64,000 nucleotides of DNA, taken from positions 1 to 64,000 of the forward strand of contig CAMVRT010000004.1 in assembly GCA_947169975.1 (NCBI GenBank), given 5' to 3'. The notes below the pieces were generated by a model that saw only the letters and a program-made list of their open reading frames with translations, made no database searches and was not told where the DNA came from. Positions 50,854-60,484 of this stretch are shown here, in pieces. Source of the DNA: an uncultured Oscillospiraceae bacterium (GTDB lineage Bacteria; Bacillota; Clostridia; Oscillospirales; Oscillospiraceae). The position numbers were made by a program, and so were the translations under genes. Within the stretch, counting starts at the first letter, position 1, and every line of letters starts with the position of its first letter.

Positions 50854-51051
50854 TTACTCCTGCTCTGCTTTGTCGAATTTACCCTCTGCGATCTCGTGGA
50901 TCGCCATGGTCACCGGCTTCTCGGTCAGATGTTCGTCGTTTTTCTCCGCCTCCTCGGCAATCTGCCGGGCTCGGCGAGCCACCACGTTGACCATCATATA
51001 ACGGTTGGGAACATGCTCTGTCAGTTTGTTGATCGCGGGATACAGCATCAT
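50854..51051 (-). CDS. rpoZ: RNA polymerase omega subunit
   Basis: Small assembly subunit of RNA polymerase that binds beta-prime. The 65-residue protein has MLYPAINKLTEHVPNRYMMVNVVARRARQIAEEAE and ends KPVTMAIHEIAEGKF, typical of clostridial omega. GGAAGG precedes the ATG. It lies between gmk and priA, its usual place. Confidence 0.93.
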   Translation of the reverse strand: MMLYPAINKLTEHVPNRYMMVNVVARRARQIAEEAEKNDEHLTEKPVTMAIHEIAEGKFDKAEQE

Positions 51052-51095
51052 AATGATTACCTTCCAATCTGCCTTTCGGCGAATAGTATTACAAA

Positions 51096-51692
51096 TTAGT
51101 CCATGAGCTGGCTGACTCTTTCCGCAGGACGGCAGTGCTCGGCGCGCAAAATGGCGCGCAGCTCCTCCACAGCCTCGTCCACGGTGTCATTGATAACCAA
51201 ATAGTCGTAGCAGCGGGCGGAGTCCAGCTCCACCTTGGCGCGAAGCAAACGCTGCTGGATCTTTTCGGGAGAATCGGTGCCGCGGGCAGTGAGCCGGCGC
51301 TCCAATTCCTCCCAACTGGGAGGAGCGATGAAGATGCGCACCGTCTCCGGCCGCTTGGCACAGACCTGCGCAGCGCCCTGAATTTCTATATCCAGAATGG
51401 CGTCCAGGCCGTTTGCCATGGCTTCATCCACGTATTTCTTAGGCGTACCGTAGAAGTTGCCCACATACTCGGCGTACTCCAGGAAGGCGTCCTCGCCGAT
51501 CATTTTGCGAAACTCACCTGCGTCGATGAAGTGATAATCCTTTCCGTCGATTTCCCCCTCCCGCGGCGCCCGGGTGGTGGCGGAAACGGAAAAATACAGA
51601 TCCTCACGATCCTTGAACAGGGCGGCGAGCACCGTGCTCTTGCCTACGCCGGACGGACCGGAGATAATAAACGTCTTGCCGATCTTCTTCAA
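51096..51692 (-). CDS. gmk: Guanylate kinase
   Basis: Phosphorylates GMP to GDP. The 198-residue protein has the P-loop GPSGVGKS (12-19), the GMP-binding segment [20 protein letters not shown] and the lid region ([17 protein letters not shown]). The start is a TTG after GGAGGAAG, overlapping the remA stop as TTGA. A GTG 15 nt earlier lies inside remA and is less likely. Confidence 0.96.
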   Translation of the reverse strand: MKKIGKTFIISGPSGVGKSTVLAALFKDREDLYFSVSATTRAPREGEIDGKDYHFIDAGEFRKMIGEDAFLEYAEYVGNFYGTPKKYVDEAMANGLDAILDIEIQGAAQVCAKRPETVRIFIAPPSWEELERRLTARGTDSPEKIQQRLLRAKVELDSARCYDYLVINDTVDEAVEELRAILRAEHCRPAERVSQLMD

Positions 51693-51949
51693 ATCTCTTC
51701 CTCCCACTCCTCCATATTTACACCCATGCGGGGCGCCAGCCGCTCTGTAGAGAGCGCTGACAGCACCACATGGTCACTGTCCATAATCAAAACGGAAGCT
51801 GTCTTTCGCCCGTACGTGGCGTCTATCAGCATTCCACGGTCCCTCGCCTCCTGGATCAGGCGCTTGATCGGCGCGCTCTCCGGGCTGACGACGGCAAGGA
51901 GCCTCTGGGCGGAAACCAGGTTGCCGAATCCGATGTTGATAAGCTGCAT
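51689..51949 (-). CDS. remA: RemA-family extracellular matrix regulator (DUF370)
   Basis: The protein is 86 residues from the ATG after [37 protein letters not shown]...[21 protein letters not shown] is the DUF370/RemA signature. In Bacillus, RemA is a ring-forming DNA-binding activator of biofilm-matrix and osmoprotection genes. It lies between yicC and gmk, as in many Firmicutes. Confidence 0.93.
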   Translation of the reverse strand: MQLINIGFGNLVSAQRLLAVVSPESAPIKRLIQEARDRGMLIDATYGRKTASVLIMDSDHVVLSALSTERLAPRMGVNMEEWEEEI

Positions 51950-51960
51950 GTCCGCCTCCG

Positions 51961-52839
51961 TCACTCAATATTCTGGATCTGTTCGCGGATCTTCTCCACC
52001 TCAGCCTTCATGGTCACCACATCCTGGGCAATGGAGAGATCGTTGCACTTGGAGCCGATGGTGTTGCACTCCCGGTTGACCTCCTGGATAAGGAAGTCCA
52101 GCTTCCGCCCGACGCTCTCATCGCTGTCGAGCATGTCCCGAAGCTGGGCGATATGGCTGCGCAGCCGCACCGTCTCCTCGTCCACGGCAACCTTGTCGGC
52201 GAAAATGGCGGCTTCCGTCAAAATCCGGCTCTCGTCAATGGTGGTGGACTGCAAAACCTCACGCATTTTATTTTCCAGCCGCTCACGGTATGCACTTACG
52301 GTCTGGGGTGACTTCTCCTCAACCTTCCCCACAACAGTTTCAATGGTGGTGACACGTCCGGCAATATCCTCTGCCAGCTTCTGCCCTTCCACGGCGCGCA
52401 TGGTATCGTAGGCATTCAGCGCGCCCTCCAGCACGCGACAGATGTCGGCGGAGACGGTCTCCAGATCCTCCTCCGCCTTTGTCACGGTGAGAACATCGGG
52501 GAACTTGGCCAGCGTGGCAGCGCTGATGTCGCCCTCCAAAGCAAAGGTCTCCTTCAACTGCGTCAATGCCTGATAGTAGCTCCGAGCCAGAGGCTCATTG
52601 ACAGCCACCACAGAGACATCGGCTGCGCTGGTGTCGATGGTGACAAACACATCCACCTTACCGCGGGAAATGCGTCTTTGCACCATGGCCTTGATGGCGT
52701 CCTCGGCAAAAATGTAGGCGCGGGGCATCTTCACCGTGCAGTCCAGATACCGGTTGTTGACGCTGCGGATCTCTACGGTGATATCCCGCATGTGCAGCAT
52801 CTCTCTTGCCCGGCCGTAGCCGGTCATACTCTTAACCAC
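51961..52839 (-). CDS. yicC: YicC-family endoribonuclease-like protein
   Basis: The 292-residue protein has [12 protein letters not shown] at the start and the C-terminal DUF1732 segment ([43 protein letters not shown]). YicC proteins are reported RNases that can act on small RNAs. It is the first gene of the yicC-remA-gmk-rpoZ-priA run, with AAAGGAAG upstream. Confidence 0.95.
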   Translation of the reverse strand: MVKSMTGYGRAREMLHMRDITVEIRSVNNRYLDCTVKMPRAYIFAEDAIKAMVQRRISRGKVDVFVTIDTSAADVSVVAVNEPLARSYYQALTQLKETFALEGDISAATLAKFPDVLTVTKAEEDLETVSADICRVLEGALNAYDTMRAVEGQKLAEDIAGRVTTIETVVGKVEEKSPQTVSAYRERLENKMREVLQSTTIDESRILTEAAIFADKVAVDEETVRLRSHIAQLRDMLDSDESVGRKLDFLIQEVNRECNTIGSKCNDLSIAQDVVTMKAEVEKIREQIQNIE

Positions 52840-52864
52840 GAATCATTCTTCCTTTCGTAATTCA

Positions 52865-53494
52865 TCAGCAGAAGCAAATTCCTCCGCCGGTGAGACAATT
52901 GATGCACAGAATGGTACCGCAGATGCGGCTGAAGCTATCGCTCCCGCAGCCTGCCGTTGTCATGGCGCGGTAGCCGTCCGGCTGATAGGGGTTGGACTGT
53001 CGGCCATCCAATATGTCCAGCGCATGCTGGTACTCCGTGTTGCCGGGATCCATCTGGACAGCCGTCTCGTAGTACCGTTGCGCCTCGTCCATCCAGCCGC
53101 GCCGGTGGGAAATGACCCCCTTGAGAAAGAACCACTCCCCATTGTGATCGGCCTGCGCGTTCAAAAGCTCGTCCGCCAGGTTCAGATCCCCCTGCATGAT
53201 GGCCGCACGCACACGCTGATTGGCATACGCACCGGCGGCTCCGGTATAGGAGCTGTAGGTTCCGCCGTAGCTGTATGTGCCGGATGAGGAGCCGGCTGTA
53301 TGGGCCTTTCTCTGGGACTGGATAGCCTCATAGGCCTCGTTGATCTCTTTCATCCGTTCCTGGGCCAGATCGGCCAGCGGGTTGTCGTGATAATTGTCCG
53401 GATGGTATTTCCGGGCAAGATTCCGATATGCTTTTTTGACCTCTTCGTCTGTTGCACTGCTTGAAACGCCCAGAACCTGGTAGGGATCGCGCAT
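52865..53494 (-). CDS. DnaJ-domain protein with TPR-like middle and Cys-rich tail
   Basis: The protein is about 209 residues. The J-domain (~1-65) has the HPD motif ([13 protein letters not shown]). A Gly/Ser/Tyr linker follows, then TPR-like helices (~110-160). The last 30 residues are Cys-rich ([18 protein letters not shown], then GGGICFC). It lacks the DnaJ zinc and substrate domains, so it is a J-protein with a special partner. The Cys tail could bind metal or lipid. The second ATG has better spacing from GGCAGG. Confidence 0.85.
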   Translation of the reverse strand: MRDPYQVLGVSSSATDEEVKKAYRNLARKYHPDNYHDNPLADLAQERMKEINEAYEAIQSQRKAHTAGSSSGTYSYGGTYSSYTGAAGAYANQRVRAAIMQGDLNLADELLNAQADHNGEWFFLKGVISHRRGWMDEAQRYYETAVQMDPGNTEYQHALDILDGRQSNPYQPDGYRAMTTAGCGSDSFSRICGTILCINCLTGGGICFC

Positions 53495-53514
53495 GGGCAT
53501 ATCCTGCCTTTCCT

Positions 53515-54393
53515 TTACGGAATATCTCCTTGGCCTCGTTTCTGACGAATGTGGAACGTGCCGTTCAGCACTGCGGCACCCACCAGGTAGAGGCCTTCAT
53601 ATACAACGCTTCGGATGACGGGCTCATATTCGCCGAAGTCTGTCAGTTCAAAAGCCGCGGCCATCTGCCGGATGGAGGCGTCCATCGTCAGGCCAAGTTT
53701 CCGGCGGCTCTCCTCCGTCAGTTTTCCACTCTCATGGCTATAGCGCATCGCAATGGGGTTATAGCTTCCGGTGCGCAGATCTTTTTTCAGATCATCGGCT
53801 GCATCCGCCAGATAGATCCAGCGGCCCAGATGGTACAAAAACTGCTCCAGGATCCGGCGCTGAATCGGATCCTCCTCGGCTGCAGCTGCGCCGGACAGGA
53901 GAGATGCAAAACAGTCGGCGCTGCGATCCACAGATGCACAGTTTTCCTGTTCCAGTTTGTTCAGCCGTTCCAGTTGCTGCCGGGCATTGCGGTCGAAGTC
54001 CGACTGATATATGCAAGCTCTGGAATAAGCACGCCGGAGCAGCAGCGAAGCAGCTCTGAATTTCAAGCCGCGCCAAAAACCGTGATCTGTGATGCCGTCG
54101 CGCAGCTGCCACCAGACCAGGATCACGCTCATGTCGGCGGCAATATCCAACGCCCGGCTTTGACAGGCGCATGGTCGCTTCCGAATGGGATGAACCACGC
54201 AGCGATGCTTGGATGCGCTGCATTTTCGGCCCAGAAGCATGGCAAGAAATGTGAGATCGTAATTCAGAAAAAGCCTTGCCGCCAGCCCATAACGCTTGCC
54301 GAGCGTGTGGCACAGCCCGCAATATGCCGCTTGATATAATTCTCTGTTTTCCGTATCCAGCTTGTCCAGCGCAGGGCGAACATAACCGAACAT
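53515..54393 (-). CDS. DUF5685 family protein
   Basis: The 292-residue protein opens [20 protein letters not shown] and [15 protein letters not shown], the signature of DUF5685, and has Cys clusters ([16 protein letters not shown]). Otherwise mostly helical, with [23 protein letters not shown] reminiscent of a polyprenyl-transferase-like Asp-rich helix. It is commonly found before a J-domain protein in Clostridia, as here (20 nt). Function unknown. Confidence 0.75.
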   Translation of the reverse strand: MFGYVRPALDKLDTENRELYQAAYCGLCHTLGKRYGLAARLFLNYDLTFLAMLLGRKCSASKHRCVVHPIRKRPCACQSRALDIAADMSVILVWWQLRDGITDHGFWRGLKFRAASLLLRRAYSRACIYQSDFDRNARQQLERLNKLEQENCASVDRSADCFASLLSGAAAAEEDPIQRRILEQFLYHLGRWIYLADAADDLKKDLRTGSYNPIAMRYSHESGKLTEESRRKLGLTMDASIRQMAAAFELTDFGEYEPVIRSVVYEGLYLVGAAVLNGTFHIRQKRGQGDIP

Positions 54394-54397
54394 CTTT

Positions 54398-54802
54398 TTA
54401 CAGGAGCCGCAGGATCGTATATGTCAGCGTCTCATGACGCCTTGCATAACGATCATAGAGAATACACGGGATAAACGACAGGGCAAAAGCCCCGATGGAA
54501 ATCAGATACCGCACAGCCTCCCCCATTCCCTCGGAGAGGAAGTATCCCAGAAGGAAGAAGACCACGGGAAGCAGATATACCAGGGCAACAACGCCCAGCA
54601 GCTTCTTTGTGCTGCTTTCCACCACGACCTTCTGTCCGGCCTGCGCGCCCACGTCATTTTTCGCCCTTGCATGCACAGCCGCGCCGGTGACGCCGCATCC
54701 GGCGCATTCCTCGCAGTCGTGGCCGCAGGCAGACTTGCGGGGCACAGAGATCCGGGCATACCCGTGATCCAGGATCTTCTCAACAGTTGCGATTTGTGTC
54801 AT
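54398..54802 (-). CDS. RseC/SoxR-reducing-system family membrane protein
   Basis: The 134-residue protein has an N-terminal Cys-rich patch (SACGHDCEECAGCGV, ~24-38), a beta-rich region, and two transmembrane helices (~69-90 and 96-115). This is the RseC layout. RseC proteins are linked to Rnf/SoxR redox systems, but no rnf genes lie nearby, so its role here is open. GGAGAATC precedes the ATG. Confidence 0.85.
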   Translation of the reverse strand: MTQIATVEKILDHGYARISVPRKSACGHDCEECAGCGVTGAAVHARAKNDVGAQAGQKVVVESSTKKLLGVVALVYLLPVVFFLLGYFLSEGMGEAVRYLISIGAFALSFIPCILYDRYARRHETLTYTILRLL

Positions 54803-54839
54803 TTATGCGATTCTCCTTTCGGGAGAGACTGAAATGATG

Positions 54840-56144
54840 TTATGGATTCTCGGCAGATCCTTCATCCGGCTCCGGTGCGGGTTCAGGCTCCGGCTCCGGT
54901 GTTTCAGACAGGTTGATGATGATCTGATACTTGCCTTTCACTCCGACATTGGTGCCGCCGTTCAGTTCCACTTCAACGGGCACTGTGTAGTCACCCGCAG
55001 TCAGCAGGTTTTCCAGATTTGCCGTGACGACAAGATCAGTGGGCTCAACCGCATCTACACTTCGGATCAGGCCTCTGACGACTATGTTGAGACCGCCGGT
55101 CAACGCCTTTGGCGTGAAGCCCTCCGGGATGTTTGTGAAGTTAAATTCAGAGACCGTAATCGTTCGCTCTCCGACGCCGTTGACGACCAGAGTAGCAGTG
55201 GCTGTCTCCACGTCGTTCATAATTGTTGTTCCCTCGGGAGCGGAGAGGTCGTAATCGAAAGACTGGTACTGCGTAAGATCCTGAAGATAAATCGTATCGA
55301 GCAAAATAGAATCAATGTCGTTCAGTATATCTTTTTCGCCATACAGTGTCACTTCCTGCGGAACAATCGTGTATTTCATGGTGTCCATCGTGGAGCCGGG
55401 GGCTTCTTCAAAATGGAGCTTCAAAGGAACGTTCTTTACTGTTTTTACCGGCAGTGTAGCCTGAACCATCGTGATATCCGTGCGAATGTTCTCATCCACA
55501 ATGACGTTATCATTATAGTCATAGAGCTGATATTCGAGGCCCTTGACTACTGTTCTCTGGGCCTCGTCTGATGAGAGCACGACCTTGGCATAGGCCACAT
55601 TGAGCAGATTATTACGCTGGCCGCGAAGCGTCAGTGTTGCCGGGTCAAGGACAACAGTTTCCGCGAAAAAGCCATCCGCAACGTTGCCGGTAACATCACA
55701 GTAGATGGGGATTTCCTTGGTGGAGAGCTCACCCACCGTCACGGTGATTGTGTACACGCTTGCCTTGTCCACCTTGATATTGTTGCGGGAAACATTGTCC
55801 GGGTAGATCACATCATAGGCCAGGGATTGTCTGCCGGTTTCTGTGATGCTGGCCGTATTTGCAACGATGCGGATCTTGCTCTTGTCCAGCTTCCACAGGG
55901 TGGTGCGAGGGCCTTCCAGCCAGAGATCGATTGTGGTGTCATATCCGCTGAGGAGCATCAGATTCCGGTCGGCCAGAATGCTGTTCTCTCCGGAGAACTC
56001 GACCGGGATATTGCGCACCACTGTGCGCACTGTCGTCGCTTCGCCGATATCCACATACAGCCAGATGGCAATGGCAACAAGAACGGACAGAACGATGCGC
56101 AGGATAAAACCGCCCTTACTCTTCTTCTCCGTCTTCTTTTCCAT
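54840..56144 (-). CDS. cdaR: YbbR-domain protein CdaR, regulator of the diadenylate cyclase
   Basis: The 434-residue protein has a basic N-terminus, one transmembrane helix (~13-31) and about four extracellular YbbR beta domains (~40-410). A Pro-Glu repeat tail ends it. CdaR binds and tunes CdaA. Its start overlaps the cdaA end by 29 nt. Confidence 0.93.
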   Translation of the reverse strand: MEKKTEKKSKGGFILRIVLSVLVAIAIWLYVDIGEATTVRTVVRNIPVEFSGENSILADRNLMLLSGYDTTIDLWLEGPRTTLWKLDKSKIRIVANTASITETGRQSLAYDVIYPDNVSRNNIKVDKASVYTITVTVGELSTKEIPIYCDVTGNVADGFFAETVVLDPATLTLRGQRNNLLNVAYAKVVLSSDEAQRTVVKGLEYQLYDYNDNVIVDENIRTDITMVQATLPVKTVKNVPLKLHFEEAPGSTMDTMKYTIVPQEVTLYGEKDILNDIDSILLDTIYLQDLTQYQSFDYDLSAPEGTTIMNDVETATATLVVNGVGERTITVSEFNFTNIPEGFTPKALTGGLNIVVRGLIRSVDAVEPTDLVVTANLENLLTAGDYTVPVEVELNGGTNVGVKGKYQIIINLSETPEPEPEPAPEPDEGSAENP

Positions 56145-57018
56145 TTCGATCCTCCTTTCCGAGTCCCTGCAGAAGCGCCAGGAAGCCGGCCTTCGGCTTG
56201 ACAGCCTCCTCTTCCGGCGAAGGCGTCAGTTCGTTGCGAAGCAGCTTGCTCAATGTCTCCGGCATCAGATGCCGCTTCAGCATCCCGCCGGCCGCCACGG
56301 AGATAGAGCCGGTTTCTTCCGAGACGATCACAACCACCGCATCCGAGTTCTCACTCATTCCGATACCGGCGCGATGCCGCATACCCAGGTCGCGGCTGAG
56401 ATTTGTATTCTTGGACAGCGGAAGCATACAGCCCGCGCCGAGGATCCGGCCGTTGCGAATGATGACGGCGCCGTCATGCATGGGAGCCTTTACAAAAAAG
56501 ATGTTTTTCAGCAGCTCACTGGAGACGGCGGCGTCCAGCGTGGTCCCGCTGCGCACCATATCGTCCAGTAGCAGCTTGCGTTCAAAAACGATCAGCGCAC
56601 CGGTACGGCTTTTGGACATCTCCGTACAGGCAATGACCGTCTGATCGATGGCATGATCCAGCTCCGATGCCCGTTCCTGAGGAGCCAAAATGCGCAGCAG
56701 GCGGATGTTTCGGCTTCCCAGATTCTCCAGCAGCTGGCGAAGCTCAGGCTGAAACACAATGATCAGCGCCAGAACGCCCACGCTGACAATATGGGTCATC
56801 AGATAATTGATGGCATTGAGCTGCAGCAGCTGACTGAGCCACAGAGCAAACAGGAAAACCGCTACACCCTTGAGGATATTCTCCGCCCGCTTGCTCTTGA
56901 CCATCTTCAGAAGATGATAGACCAAAAAAGCGATGATGCCCATATCCACCAGATCCATGGGGCGGATGAGCAATAAGTATCTCCCAATATTTTCAATAAC
57001 AGACATCAGTTTATCCAT
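56116..57018 (-). CDS. cdaA: Diadenylate cyclase CdaA
   Basis: Makes cyclic di-AMP from ATP, controlling potassium and wall homeostasis. The 300-residue protein has three transmembrane helices (~20-95) and a DAC domain with DGA (182-184) and RHR (214-216, GMRHRAGIG). It is paired with cdaR but not with glmM, which is at 16.7 kb. The C-terminus is charged and runs into the cdaR start. Confidence 0.97.
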   Translation of the reverse strand: MDKLMSVIENIGRYLLLIRPMDLVDMGIIAFLVYHLLKMVKSKRAENILKGVAVFLFALWLSQLLQLNAINYLMTHIVSVGVLALIIVFQPELRQLLENLGSRNIRLLRILAPQERASELDHAIDQTVIACTEMSKSRTGALIVFERKLLLDDMVRSGTTLDAAVSSELLKNIFFVKAPMHDGAVIIRNGRILGAGCMLPLSKNTNLSRDLGMRHRAGIGMSENSDAVVVIVSEETGSISVAAGGMLKRHLMPETLSKLLRNELTPSPEEEAVKPKAGFLALLQGLGKEDRNGKEDGEEE

Positions 57019-57103
57019 AGGCCAATCCTCTCCGTCTGTGCATACTTATAGATATTATCTATTATATAAAAAATATTGGGATTTTGCAACAAAAAATATG
57101 TGG

Positions 57104-58243
57104 CTAAAATGTTACTTTTTCACGAAGAACCTGACGCAGTATTCCGGTGAAGGCCTCCATCTGGACCGGCGTGTTGAAAGCAGAAAAGCTTATCCGCACG
57201 GTCCCTCCTTCCAGCGTTCCCGCCGTTTTGTGCGCAAGGGGTGCGCAGTGCAGTCCCGCACGGACGGCTACAGCGCGGCGCGAGAGTGCAGCGGCCAGTT
57301 CCTCGCAGTCACGGTCTTTTACCCTAAATGAGATGACGCCGGACTGATGGGACAGATCCGCGGATGCAAATACGCGAACACCCGGGACCTGGTTAAGCAA
57401 GCGGGCGGCATACGCGGCAAGATCGCGCTCGTGACGGCCGATTCGCTCCATTCCCGTCCGCTTCACGAAACGGAGCCCTTCCAAAAGTCCTGCAATTCCC
57501 GGCATATTGTGCGTACCGCTCTCCAGACGGTCCGGCAAATCTTCCGGCATCTCCTGCAAGCGTGAGGCGCTGCCCGTTCCGCCGAAGAGGATCGGCTCTG
57601 CCGTGCTTTCGCCGCAGAGCAGCAGCCCGGTTCCCTGGGGGCCATACAGGCCTTTGTGACCGGGCATGGCAATATACGCCGCTCCCAGTTCTGCCAGGCT
57701 TACGGGAAGAACGCCAGCCGACTGGGAAGCATCTACGATCAGCGGCACACCGCTTTCGCGGCAAAACTCTGCGATTTTCTCAAGCGGCAGGATATATCCG
57801 AACACATTGGATACATGGTTGCAGATGACGGCATCTGCTCCCTGCTTTATGGCTTGCTCAAATTCTTCGATTGCCGCATCAGGGAAAAACAGCGGCGTGT
57901 CCACCACGGTCACGGAGATGTTTCCTACAGCCCGGAGCGTTCTTGTGACAGCATTGTGTTCATAGCCGGAGATGATCACATGGCTGCCCGGTTTGACAAG
58001 CGTTCGGATGGCGAGGTTCAGGCCGTGTGTCGCGTTGAACGTAAAAATCACCCGTTCCGGCGAAGGGACGCCAAACAGCTCCGCAGCCTCTGCACGGCAC
58101 TGGAAGGCAATCTCCTCTGCCCTGCGGGCTGCACTGTGACCACCGCGTCCCGGAGAAGCCAGGGATCTGATGGCAGAAGAGGCTGCCCTGCTGACAGCTT
58201 CCGGTTTTTCCAGAGTTGTTGCGGCGGCATCAAAGTAGATCAC
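57104..58243 (-). CDS. Class V aminotransferase, cysteine-desulfurase-like
   Basis: PLP-dependent enzyme of the NifS/Csd fold. The 379-residue protein has YFDAAATT at the start, the PLP lysine K197 (MPGHKGLYGPQG), D171 (VDASQSAGVLP) and a Cys in the catalytic position (C333, RAGLHCAPLAHKT). It is therefore likely a cysteine desulfurase or selenocysteine-lyase-like enzyme. It overlaps the DUF3343 gene as GTGA, a pairing that recurs in Clostridia. No iscU or nifU scaffold lies nearby. Confidence 0.88.
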   Translation of the reverse strand: MIYFDAAATTLEKPEAVSRAASSAIRSLASPGRGGHSAARRAEEIAFQCRAEAAELFGVPSPERVIFTFNATHGLNLAIRTLVKPGSHVIISGYEHNAVTRTLRAVGNISVTVVDTPLFFPDAAIEEFEQAIKQGADAVICNHVSNVFGYILPLEKIAEFCRESGVPLIVDASQSAGVLPVSLAELGAAYIAMPGHKGLYGPQGTGLLLCGESTAEPILFGGTGSASRLQEMPEDLPDRLESGTHNMPGIAGLLEGLRFVKRTGMERIGRHERDLAAYAARLLNQVPGVRVFASADLSHQSGVISFRVKDRDCEELAAALSRRAVAVRAGLHCAPLAHKTAGTLEGGTVRISFSAFNTPVQMEAFTGILRQVLREKVTF

Positions 58244-58491
58244 ATGATCACCTCTCGATAGCCCGCGGACTCATGGACAAAAATGCCAAGAGGCTGCAAA
58301 TCCGCCTTATCAAGGCAGGATCTTGCGGAGAGCAGCTGCTCCGCGCGGATCCTGACCGCATAGCTGCAGCCGCGTGTGGTAAGCCCGGCCGGCGCGCGGA
58401 ACAACCCTGCCCGGATCCCGCAGTTCTCCAGGATCCGGACCATACGCTGCGCGTGAGTTACGGATCGGGCAATCAGTAAATAGGTTTCCAT
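58240..58491 (-). CDS. DUF3343 protein
   Basis: The 83-residue protein has the DUF3343 pattern METYLLIARSVTHAQRMVRIL, followed by RGCSYAVRI with a single Cys. The ATG after GAGGAGGTG is preferred to an upstream ATG. DUF3343 genes commonly accompany cysteine-desulfurase-like and selenium-related genes and may act as a sulfur or selenium acceptor (inference). The desulfurase-like gene is translationally coupled downstream. Confidence 0.85.
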   Translation of the reverse strand: METYLLIARSVTHAQRMVRILENCGIRAGLFRAPAGLTTRGCSYAVRIRAEQLLSARSCLDKADLQPLGIFVHESAGYREVIM

Positions 58492-58547
58492 AGCACACCT
58501 CCTCATGGGCAGTTTATGAAATGACGCATCTCTGTGTGCAAAAGAGA

Positions 58548-58572
58548 AGATCCGGTCAGTCCGACCGGATCT
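58548..58572 (-). terminator. Terminator of the ispD-ispF operon
   Basis: On the minus strand, AGATCCGGTC and GACCGGATCT form a 10-bp stem with a 5-nt loop, then TCTCTTTT. Confidence 0.75.
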
Positions 58573-58590
58573 CTCGTCAGCGGTTTTCAG

Positions 58591-59073
58591 TTATTCTTTC
58601 TCAATCAGCGCTATTGCGTGGGCGGCCATGCCGCATCCCTCTCCTGTGAAGCCTAAATGCTCTTCAGTCGTCGCCTTAACGCTGATCTGATCGACTCCGA
58701 CGCCAAGTGCCTCGGCAATGTTCCGCCGCATCTCGGCGCGATAAGGTCCGATCTTCGGCCGTTGCGCCACCAGCGTGGCATCCACGTTTACCACGAGCCA
58801 GCCGTTATCACGGAGAACTCCCGCAACATGCCGCAGGAGCGTCAGGCTGGAAACACCCAGGTAGGCCGGATCGGAATCGGGGAATATCACGCCGATGTCA
58901 CCCAGAGCAGCTGCGCCCAGCAGCGCGTCCATTACCGCGTGAAGCAGGACGTCTGCATCGGAATGCCCGTCAAGTCCCAGTTCCCAGGGAATGGTCACAC
59001 CGCCCAGGATCAGCTCACGGTCCGGAACAAGGCGGTGAACATCATATCCATGTCCCATGCGCAGCGCCGTCAT
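58591..59073 (-). CDS. ispF: 2-C-methyl-D-erythritol 2,4-cyclodiphosphate synthase
   Basis: MEP-pathway enzyme for isoprenoid precursors. The 160-residue trimeric protein has GYDVHR (D11, H13 zinc), [18 protein letters not shown] (H45 zinc), [10 protein letters not shown] and [13 protein letters not shown]. It overlaps ispD by 4 nt. Confidence 0.97.
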   Translation of the reverse strand: MTALRMGHGYDVHRLVPDRELILGGVTIPWELGLDGHSDADVLLHAVMDALLGAAALGDIGVIFPDSDPAYLGVSSLTLLRHVAGVLRDNGWLVVNVDATLVAQRPKIGPYRAEMRRNIAEALGVGVDQISVKATTEEHLGFTGEGCGMAAHAIALIEKE

Positions 59074-59807
59074 GACTCTGCCCTCTGCGCAAGGATCGAG
59101 GCGGCTACCGCTAAATCAAGAGGCGTGGTAATTTTCAAGTTTTCCGGATCGCCGGGTGTCAGATAAACTTCCTTGCCGAGCCGCTCCACAGCAGCGCAAT
59201 CATCCGTCAACTCTACGCCGGCTTCCAAAGCGGACGTCAGAGCAGCTTTCAGAATGGACGCCTGAAAGACCTGCGGGGTCTGTACGGCAAACAGTGTCTT
59301 ACGATCCGGTGTACCGGTTACACGTCCGCTCTCGTCTGCAATTTTCACCGTGTCTGTCACCGGAACAGCCGGTGCAACGGCATTGGTTGCCTCCCCCCTG
59401 CGGATCATCGCGTCAATCATTTCGGGGCGCACAAGGGGTCTGGCTCCATCATGAACAGCAATCAGTTCTGTCTTTGGATTTACCTCTGTCGCGGCAGCCA
59501 GAACAGACGCCGTCCTCGTCTCACCGCCTTTGATCACACGGATCGGCTTGCTCAAGCCGGCCTTGCTGCACAGATCAGCTACATCCAGCAGAAGATCCTC
59601 TCTTGCGGCGACAACGATCTCATTGACCAATGCAGACTGATCCAGCGCACGAAGTGTACGAACCAGCACCGGCTCTCCGCATAGATCCATCATAAGTTTG
59701 TTTTCACCATTCATTCTCTCGGAACGTCCGGCGGCCGCAACGATAGCGGTACAGAATGGTCTGTGCTTCTCGCGGATGCCAAATAATTTGTTCCAGATCT
59801 TTCCCAT
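59070..59807 (-). CDS. ispD: 2-C-methyl-D-erythritol 4-phosphate cytidylyltransferase
   Basis: Transfers CMP in the MEP pathway. The 245-residue protein has the nucleotide motif [20 protein letters not shown] (with a ~18-residue N-terminal extension before it), [36 protein letters not shown] and [14 protein letters not shown]. It is co-oriented with carD 8 nt upstream, a common Firmicutes order (carD-ispD-ispF). Confidence 0.96.
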   Translation of the reverse strand: MGKIWNKLFGIREKHRPFCTAIVAAAGRSERMNGENKLMMDLCGEPVLVRTLRALDQSALVNEIVVAAREDLLLDVADLCSKAGLSKPIRVIKGGETRTASVLAAATEVNPKTELIAVHDGARPLVRPEMIDAMIRRGEATNAVAPAVPVTDTVKIADESGRVTGTPDRKTLFAVQTPQVFQASILKAALTSALEAGVELTDDCAAVERLGKEVYLTPGDPENLKITTPLDLAVAASILAQRAES

Positions 59808-59814
59808 AGATTAT

Positions 59815-60303
59815 TTACTCTCCCTCATAGAGCATGATTCGGTCAAACTTCTGCTCCGTCTCCTTATAATCAGCCCCATTGACGAGCACAACCTCGGACA
59901 GGAGTATCTGCTTGGCACTGTGCAGCATTTTCCGTTCCCCGTTAGAGAGCCCTCTGTCCCTGTCGCGCCACATCAGCGCTTTGATGACCTGGGCAACCTC
60001 CAGCAGCTTACCGCTTTTCAGACGTTCCAGATTTTCGCGATAACGCTGGTTCCAGTTGACTGTCATATCGACGGACAGATTCGGGATCTTTCGGATCAGG
60101 GAATCGATGGCTTCGGATGTGGACAGATTGCGGATGCCGATTTTATCACAGCTCTCGGTCGGAATTTTCAGCACGAGCTCGCCTACAGGCAGCGAAAAAA
60201 CATAGTAGCTTTTTTTCTGCCCGGCAAGGCGCTCTTCTACAATATCGCTGATCACCCCGGCCCCATGCATAGGATGAACGACCTTGTCACCAACCAAATA
60301 CAT
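59815..60303 (-). CDS. carD: CarD-family transcription regulator
   Basis: The 162-residue protein has an N-terminal RNA-polymerase-interacting Tudor-like domain (MYLVGDKVVHPMHGAGVISDI...YYVFSLPVGELVLKIP) and a helical C-terminal DNA-binding domain (LLEVAQVIKALMWRDRDRGLSNGERKML). CarD proteins bind the RNA polymerase beta subunit and tune promoter opening. AGAGGAGG precedes the ATG. Confidence 0.94.
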   Translation of the reverse strand: MYLVGDKVVHPMHGAGVISDIVEERLAGQKKSYYVFSLPVGELVLKIPTESCDKIGIRNLSTSEAIDSLIRKIPNLSVDMTVNWNQRYRENLERLKSGKLLEVAQVIKALMWRDRDRGLSNGERKMLHSAKQILLSEVVLVNGADYKETEQKFDRIMLYEGE

Positions 60304-60358
60304 CTGTCCACCTCCTCTTAACGTAAATTCGTATACTACCTCTTATATACCATATTGA

Positions 60359-60387
60359 ATTATATACTATTTTTCGCGCTAAATCAA
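60359..60387 (-). promoter_or_regulatory. Promoter of carD-ispD-ispF
   Basis: On the minus strand, TTGATT and TATAAT are separated by 17 nt, about 55 nt before the carD ATG. Confidence 0.65.
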
Positions 60388-60434
60388 GAAAGAATTTCGT
60401 AAGAATGAGGTTTTTTTATAGTTTTTTGGGCAAA

Positions 60435-60467
60435 AAAACCGGCCAATGTATCACATTGGCCGGTTTT
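60435..60467 (-). terminator. Terminator of the cmk-plsC-ispH/rpsA operon
   Basis: AAAACCGGCCAATG and CATTGGCCGGTTTT form a 14-bp perfect stem with a 5-nt loop. On the minus strand a run of seven T follows the stem. Confidence 0.9.
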
Positions 60468-60484
60468 CATCATCAAAAGGGGAT

